Origin: an uncultured bacterium
GTDB taxonomy: Bacteria; Planctomycetota; UBA1135; GCA-002748355
Assembly (NCBI GenBank): GCA_937858895.1
Contig: CALLZN010000282.1
Location: 1 to 35,047 of the forward strand
Direction: 5' to 3'
Length of the DNA: 35,047 bases
The notes beneath the pieces are model-generated. The model saw only the letters and a list, made by a program, of their open reading frames with translations, was not told the origin of the DNA and ran no database searches. Position numbers and translations under genes: made by a program. Within the stretch, counting starts at the first letter, position 1, and each line of letters begins with the position of its first letter. This document shows, piece by piece, positions 31,449 to 35,047 of this stretch.

Positions 31449-32123
31449 ATGGCCTCCCGAACGAAGAACCCGAAGTCCGCGTCCTCGAAGGCGCCGCGAG
31501 AGCCGCTCGGCGCTGCGGCCAAGACCTTGCAGCAGCGCGTGGCCGACCAGCCCGAGCTCCTGCGCTTCGTGCGCCACCTCAACTCGTTGTCGATCGACCT
31601 CGACGACGAAGAGATTTCGCTCGAGGCCAACCAGCCCGAGACCGCCTTCCCGTTCGGAACCTCGAGCGTCAACTACAGCCGGAGCTTCGACCTGGGCGAC
31701 CATCCCGCCCTGCGCGACGCGGTCAAGAACCTCGTGCATGAGGTCCACCAGGCGCTCTTCAAGGTCGCGTCGGACTATGATCCCAAGCGCTGCGATCGCT
31801 GCGTCAAGTCCGACTGCTGCTCGATCGATCGCATCCACCTGACCGACGACGAGCGCATTCGCATCCTCGAGCACATCGGCGAGAAAAACACCAAGGCCGC
31901 GAGTGCCAAGTACTTCGAGCCCGATGACGACCTCGGCAACTACTACAAGCACATCATGCGGCACGTGAACGGCGCCTGCACCTTCCTCAAGCCGATCGGC
32001 CCGGGGGGCATGATGCGTTGCAGTATCTATGACGTGCGGCCCAACGTCTGCCGCGAGTATGACCCTGGCTACTGCACCGAGGCGAGCGAGCTGCGGCCGC
32101 GGCGTTCTCCGCTCGAGGTCTGA
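31449..32123 (+). CDS. YkgJ-type cysteine cluster protein
   Basis: This encodes 224 aa. The N-terminus is basic and polar (residues 1-25), probably disordered. From about 110 the cysteine pattern of the CxxCxxxxCC family appears: CDRCVKSDCCS, then GACTFL, MRCSIYDVRPNVC and DPGYC. These cysteines are thought to bind zinc or iron. The order and spacing, including the CSIYDVRP block, are those of the YkgJ family. The function of the family is uncertain. No signal peptide is seen, so the protein is probably cytoplasmic. Confidence 0.9.
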   Translation: MASRTKNPKSASSKAPREPLGAAAKTLQQRVADQPELLRFVRHLNSLSIDLDDEEISLEANQPETAFPFGTSSVNYSRSFDLGDHPALRDAVKNLVHEVHQALFKVASDYDPKRCDRCVKSDCCSIDRIHLTDDERIRILEHIGEKNTKAASAKYFEPDDDLGNYYKHIMRHVNGACTFLKPIGPGGMMRCSIYDVRPNVCREYDPGYCTEASELRPRRSPLEV

Positions 32124-32231
32124 GCGCGGCGCTGTTTGCGGGAATTTGGGGTAGCGGGGATTTGGGCTCGAGTTCGTCGCGGACTCTGGTCGATGCGGGA
32201 CGAAGTACCGTCCTCTATCCCGGGAGCCCCC

Positions 32232-32834
32232 ATGAAGACCTCGTATCCGCAGCCGTCCACGGTCACGCCTCGTCAACACCCCGAGATCTCGGGCAAGCCA
32301 CTCCGGAGCGGCGTGCTCGGGACCATCCTGACCGAGCTCGAGTTCGGTGAAGACGAGCAGCAGGCCCTTCAGGACTGCGCCGCGACGCTCGCGGACGACT
32401 TCGAGGAACTCGTCGAGCACTTGGCGGACCGCGCTCGCGACGTGGCCATCGAGGCCGAAGTCTTCGGCGTCCGTGCCCTCGCGCCCAAGACCCCGGTGCG
32501 CGGCTCGATCAGCAACCTGCGCAAGCACGCTGCCCGCCAGTGGCTCCAGGCGACGCTCGAGGGGCACTTCGACGCGGCCTTCTCGCGCCAGCTCCGCCAC
32601 ACGTGGATGCCCATCCTGCTGGCCGAGCCCCAGCACGCGCGCGCGACCGGGGCCGCGGTCGCGGCCTTCTTCGACTATGTCGAGGGCTACGTCGCGAGCC
32701 AGCTCGTCGCTTCGACCGACGACAACCTCGTGCCGGCCTGGCGCCAACTGCACGCCTTCCGCACGGCGCTCGACGTCCAGCGCCACGTCTTCGGCCACGC
32801 GCGGAGCACGCAGACGTGGCGCGCCGACGGCTGA
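32232..32834 (+). CDS. Hypothetical helical protein, possibly a divergent globin-sensor fold
   Basis: From the ATG at 32232 this gives 200 aa; GGAG lies about 5 nt upstream. The in-frame ATG at 32136 would add 32 Arg/Ser-rich residues and was not chosen. The protein is mostly helical with no membrane segment. Residues 40-65 (FGEDEQQALQDCAATLADDFEELVEHLAD) and 95-150 (SNLRKHAARQWLQATLEGHFDAAF, then LRHTWMPILLAEPQH) have the rhythm of globin-coupled sensor domains. In my hand alignment the proximal-histidine column is occupied by a non-histidine residue. This resemblance is weak and may be coincidental. The stop codon merges into a 14-bp tandem array. Confidence 0.65.
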   Translation: MKTSYPQPSTVTPRQHPEISGKPLRSGVLGTILTELEFGEDEQQALQDCAATLADDFEELVEHLADRARDVAIEAEVFGVRALAPKTPVRGSISNLRKHAARQWLQATLEGHFDAAFSRQLRHTWMPILLAEPQHARATGAAVAAFFDYVEGYVASQLVASTDDNLVPAWRQLHAFRTALDVQRHVFGHARSTQTWRADG

Positions 32835-32911
32835 GTGACGTTGCTCGAGTGACGGTGCTCGAGTGACGGTGCTCGAGTGCCGGTGCTCGAGTGCCGGTGC
32901 TGAGTGACTGA
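32830..32911 (+). repeat. 14-bp tandem array between the hypothetical gene and tRNA-Arg
   Basis: GCTCGAGTGACGGT is present exactly at 32843-32856 and 32857-32870, then twice as GCTCGAGTGCCGGT at 32871-32884 and 32885-32898. Degenerate copies flank these at 32830-32842 and 32899-32911. The first copy contains the stop codon of the upstream gene. Each clean unit holds the palindrome CTCGAG. Confidence 0.92.
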
Positions 32912-32946
32912 GCGGCGCGACTTTGTCGAAAGGCGCGGGCAGCCTC

Positions 32947-32974
32947 TTGACCTCGCGAGGCCGAGCCTTACCCT
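32947..32974 (+). promoter_or_regulatory. Possible promoter of tRNA-Arg
   Basis: TTGACC at 32947-32952 matches five of six -35 positions. A weaker TACCCT at 32969-32974 is spaced 16 bp away, and the tRNA begins 12 bp later. Placement fits a tRNA promoter, but the -10 match is only three of six. Confidence 0.35.
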
Positions 32975-32986
32975 TCTCCGCCTCGC

Positions 32987-33063
32987 GTACCCGTAGCTCA
33001 ATCGGATAGAGCACCTGACTACGGATCAGGAGGTTGGGGGTTCGACTCCTCCCGGGTACGCCA
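32987..33063 (+). tRNA. tRNA-Arg (anticodon ACG)
   Basis: A full cloverleaf can be folded by hand. The acceptor stem pairs GTACCCG (32987-32993) with CGGGTAC (33053-33059). The D stem is GCTC/GAGC, the anticodon stem CCTGA/TCAGG with loop CTACGGA, and the T stem GGGGG/CCTCC around TTCGACT. The anticodon is at 33021-33023, read as ICG after editing, for CGU/CGC/CGA arginine codons. The 3' CCA is encoded at 33061-33063. Confidence 0.96.
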
Positions 33064-33168
33064 CTTTTGCTCGCCCTACCCGCAAGCGCGATGAGACCGC
33101 GCCCAGGCGTTTTGCTGGCGACCGCGGCTGTGTCGATCCGATCTCCTACTGGTTCAGGAGACGCATGC

Positions 33169-34815
33169 ATGACAACGCCAGAATCTCGCTCGTTCTTGAC
33201 GCGCACGGCCCTTGCCGCCATCGCCTCGCTGCTTTGCTCGAACTTGCTCGTCGCCCAGGACCAGCTCGTCCTGCAGGCGCTCAAGAAGATCGAAGCCGTC
33301 GAGACCGCGCTCGCATCGCTAGCGGACGGCGATGCCCGTGAAGCGACCCGGCTGCTCGCGGAATTGAAGTGGGCTAGCAAGCGTCTCAACGCTGCCTACA
33401 AGAAGGACACGACGCATTGGAAGTCGGCGGCCGAACGTTTGGCCAAGGCCGACAGCGCGATTCGTGCCAAAGCCGCCGCGACGCCTGGAGGCGAGCCCGC
33501 CGAGAAGATGCCAGACGGGAAGCAGCCCGTCGAGAAGCAGCCCGCCGGGAAGCAGCCGAGTGGCAAGCAGCCAGGCGGGGCTCCCAACGATGTTGGCAAG
33601 GGACCTGTCGTCGGCGCTGAGTTCGAGAAGCTCCAACAGCTGAACAAAGAAGTCGGCAACGGCTTCAACAACTTGAAGCTCTTGAACAAGACCTTCATGG
33701 GGGACGGCTACCGGGTCGCATCGACGACGAAGGAGCTCGCGAAGCTCAAGGCGCGCCTCGCTGACTTCCCTGCCGACGATGCCAACGTCAAGATCGTCGC
33801 CGCCAACCTCGGTCAGTTCGAAGCGCTCTTCGAGACCTGGAAGGCCGAGTACAAAGCCGACAGCGAAGCCGCGATCGGCCTCGAACAGAAGCTCGACGCG
33901 ATCGCGGCCAAGTATGCATCCCAGTCCGTGCCCGGTCCGCTCTACTGGCCCTTCGAGCTCGAGAAGCTCACGAAGTGGGCAAGCGTCACGAAGAAGCTGC
34001 AGGACGACATTCCCGCTGACCTCGCCGTGATCGACGCCGCAGCCAAAAACTCGATCGTCGGCAAGAAGGCCAAGAACCTCCAACACTGGGTTGGGCGCAC
34101 GATCGAACAGCGCCTCCAAGAGCAGGTGGACCAAGTCCAATACCAGTGCAACAACGCGGTCACCGATGCCTTGCGGACCGCCAAGACGTTGCGCGAGATC
34201 AAGCCCGACGACGAGCACGCGATCATCAATCGCGTGCTGCACGAAGGCGCGCTCGAGCGCAGCATGGCTTCCCTACAGAAGGGCTTGGAGGCCGTGGATC
34301 AAGCCGCGGCTCTCGACACCGCTTTGGCCGTGAAGGCACCGCCGGATCGCAAGGCGCAACGCCAGGAGATCGAAGCCACGGTCACCGTGCTGCGTGACCT
34401 CGCAAAGGTGGCCTTGGCGCAAGTCCGCATGCCGAAGCCAGTGACCGTCGACGCCAAGAAGATGGAAGCGCTGACCAAGATCGCGCAGGAGACCCTCGCC
34501 AAGAAGAAGTACGGCGTGAACGAGATCCAAAAGCTCGTCGTGACGTCGGACATGCAGCGCAAAGAAAAGAAAGAAGGCACGATCCAAGGCACGACCACCG
34601 GCGCCACGATCACGACCTATCACTATGTCTGGGACGAGTTCCGTGTCGTTACGGCGGAGAAGATCGGTGCCGACCTCTGGGTCTTCCACAACGTCCTCAA
34701 GTTCTATCACTCTTCGGACTCCGTCACGCCCCAGGACGTTTGGATCCTGAGTCGGCGCTTCCAGTCGACCCAGATCTTGCCTGCCAATCTCGAGAAGGCG
34801 GACCGAAAGAAGTAG
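33169..34815 (+). CDS. Exported coiled-coil-rich protein with K-x-P repeat
   Basis: From the ATG at 33169 this gives 548 aa; AGGAG at 33156-33160 is well spaced. The open frame upstream runs through the tRNA and is not coding. Residues 1-28 are a signal peptide ending LLVAQ. Residues 30-105 are helical. Residues 113-137 are five copies of a five-residue K-x-P-x-x unit (KQPVE, KQPAG, KQPSG, KQPGG), probably an extended linker. Residues 150-460 are charged helices (LQQLNKEVGNGFNNLKLLNK, LAKLKARLADFPAD). The last 80 residues turn beta-like with TYHYVWDEFRVVTAEKIGADLWVFHN. I recognise no family. Confidence 0.82.
   Translation: MTTPESRSFLTRTALAAIASLLCSNLLVAQDQLVLQALKKIEAVETALASLADGDAREATRLLAELKWASKRLNAAYKKDTTHWKSAAERLAKADSAIRAKAAATPGGEPAEKMPDGKQPVEKQPAGKQPSGKQPGGAPNDVGKGPVVGAEFEKLQQLNKEVGNGFNNLKLLNKTFMGDGYRVASTTKELAKLKARLADFPADDANVKIVAANLGQFEALFETWKAEYKADSEAAIGLEQKLDAIAAKYASQSVPGPLYWPFELEKLTKWASVTKKLQDDIPADLAVIDAAAKNSIVGKKAKNLQHWVGRTIEQRLQEQVDQVQYQCNNAVTDALRTAKTLREIKPDDEHAIINRVLHEGALERSMASLQKGLEAVDQAAALDTALAVKAPPDRKAQRQEIEATVTVLRDLAKVALAQVRMPKPVTVDAKKMEALTKIAQETLAKKKYGVNEIQKLVVTSDMQRKEKKEGTIQGTTTGATITTYHYVWDEFRVVTAEKIGADLWVFHNVLKFYHSSDSVTPQDVWILSRRFQSTQILPANLEKADRKK
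33505..33579 (+). repeat. 15-bp degenerate repeat encoding K-x-P-x-x, 5 copies
   Basis: Five consecutive 15-bp units beginning with AAG encode KMPDG, KQPVE, KQPAG, KQPSG and KQPGG. DNA identity between units is partial, so the repeat is older or selected at protein level, unlike the exact repeats elsewhere in the window. Confidence 0.85.
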
Positions 34816-34960
34816 GGCCTGCTAGCTTCGAAGGTCCAAGCGCGTGGGGCGCAGGCGAGGGCCGCGTCTCGGGACGCGGGTCGGGGCGAGGCCGTAACGG
34901 CAAGCGCTGGATAACATACCCCCGCCTAGCGCGTCGCCGCGAAGATCGCGCGCTCGGAGC

Positions 34961-35047
34961 CTAGTCCTTCGCGGACGTCTGGAAATGACCCCCGTTGAAC
35001 GAAACCGCTGCGCGGTAGGTGTCGCAAGGCGAGAGGCGCTTCCCAGT
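34961..35047 (-). CDS. 3' end of an unidentified gene entering from the right edge
   Basis: On the minus strand one frame is open from the window edge to a TAG at 34961-34963 and gives 28 residues ending RAAVSFNGGHFQTSAKD. Most codons end in G or C, as in the other genes here, and the composition is balanced rather than Arg-rich, unlike the other frames. Too little is present to name a family. The 145 bp between it and the convergent gene ending at 34815 show no clear terminator. Confidence 0.45.
   Translation of the reverse strand, partial: TGKRLSPCDTYRAAVSFNGGHFQTSAKD

Noticed and set aside
32830..32911. CRISPR array
   Set aside because: The repeats are directly adjacent 14-bp units with no spacers, and no cas genes are present.
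33034..33168. Upstream extension of the exported helical protein
   Set aside because: It starts inside the tRNA gene; AGGAG and a signal peptide support 33169.
31386..33389. 667-residue minus-strand open frame
   Set aside because: It runs through tRNA-Arg, the tandem array and antisense to the YkgJ-like gene, with no domain.

Overview
This is a GC-rich bacterial chromosome segment, most likely from a planctomycete (Planctomycetota). The evidence is a PSCyt1/PSCyt2/PSD1 cytochrome-type protein followed by a DUF1501 protein, two sets of ECF-like sigma factor plus membrane Ser/Thr kinase (one kinase carrying an FGE-sulfatase-like domain), many large exported proteins, and very high G/C at third codon positions. 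I see no insertion sequence, phage gene, CRISPR array or rRNA.

Layout. 1-4.8 kb: a 3'-truncated exported Asp-box (BNR) protein on the minus strand, a small anchored protein, a spermidine-synthase-like methyltransferase, a conserved hypothetical, and an exported protein paired with the next gene. 4.8-9.9 kb: a secreted matrixin-like metalloprotease with CARDB-like domains, then a sigma factor overlapping a TPR-containing Ser/Thr kinase. 10-11.9 kb: a protein joining a ClpB-type AAA+ module to an FtsH-type M41 peptidase. 11.9-17 kb (minus): a polytopic GT-C-like membrane protein, a hypothetical, and a kinase/FGE-like protein, divergent from a second sigma factor. 17.9-22.9 kb (plus): an MsrB lipoprotein, then a cluster of NodU-type carbamoyltransferase (frameshifted), SxtJ-like protein, DUF5989-like protein and SGNH-like protein. 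22.9-31.3 kb (minus): a gene for an exported NTF2-like/histidine-phosphatase protein interrupted by a 43-bp segment between 15-bp direct repeats, then DUF1501, PSD1, RsmJ and an M48 lipoprotein. 31.4-35 kb: a YkgJ-type cysteine-cluster protein, a hypothetical with a faint globin-sensor look, tRNA-Arg(ACG), an exported helical protein with a K-x-P repeat, and the 3' end of a minus-strand gene.

How the genes may work together. The sigma/kinase pairs look like signalling modules. The carbamoyltransferase, SxtJ-like, DUF5989-like and SGNH genes form a tight same-strand cluster, probably modifying an exported or envelope molecule. PSD1 and DUF1501 genes are near-overlapping and belong to the planctomycete set of exported proteins of unknown function. 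The M48 and RsmJ genes overlap by GTGA and are probably translationally coupled.

The features most worth a second look are the interrupted NTF2/phosphatase gene, the +1 frameshift in the carbamoyltransferase, the soluble AAA_2-M41 fusion, and a set of short tandem repeats (6, 10, 12, 14, 15 and 18 bp units), several of them at or near gene starts.
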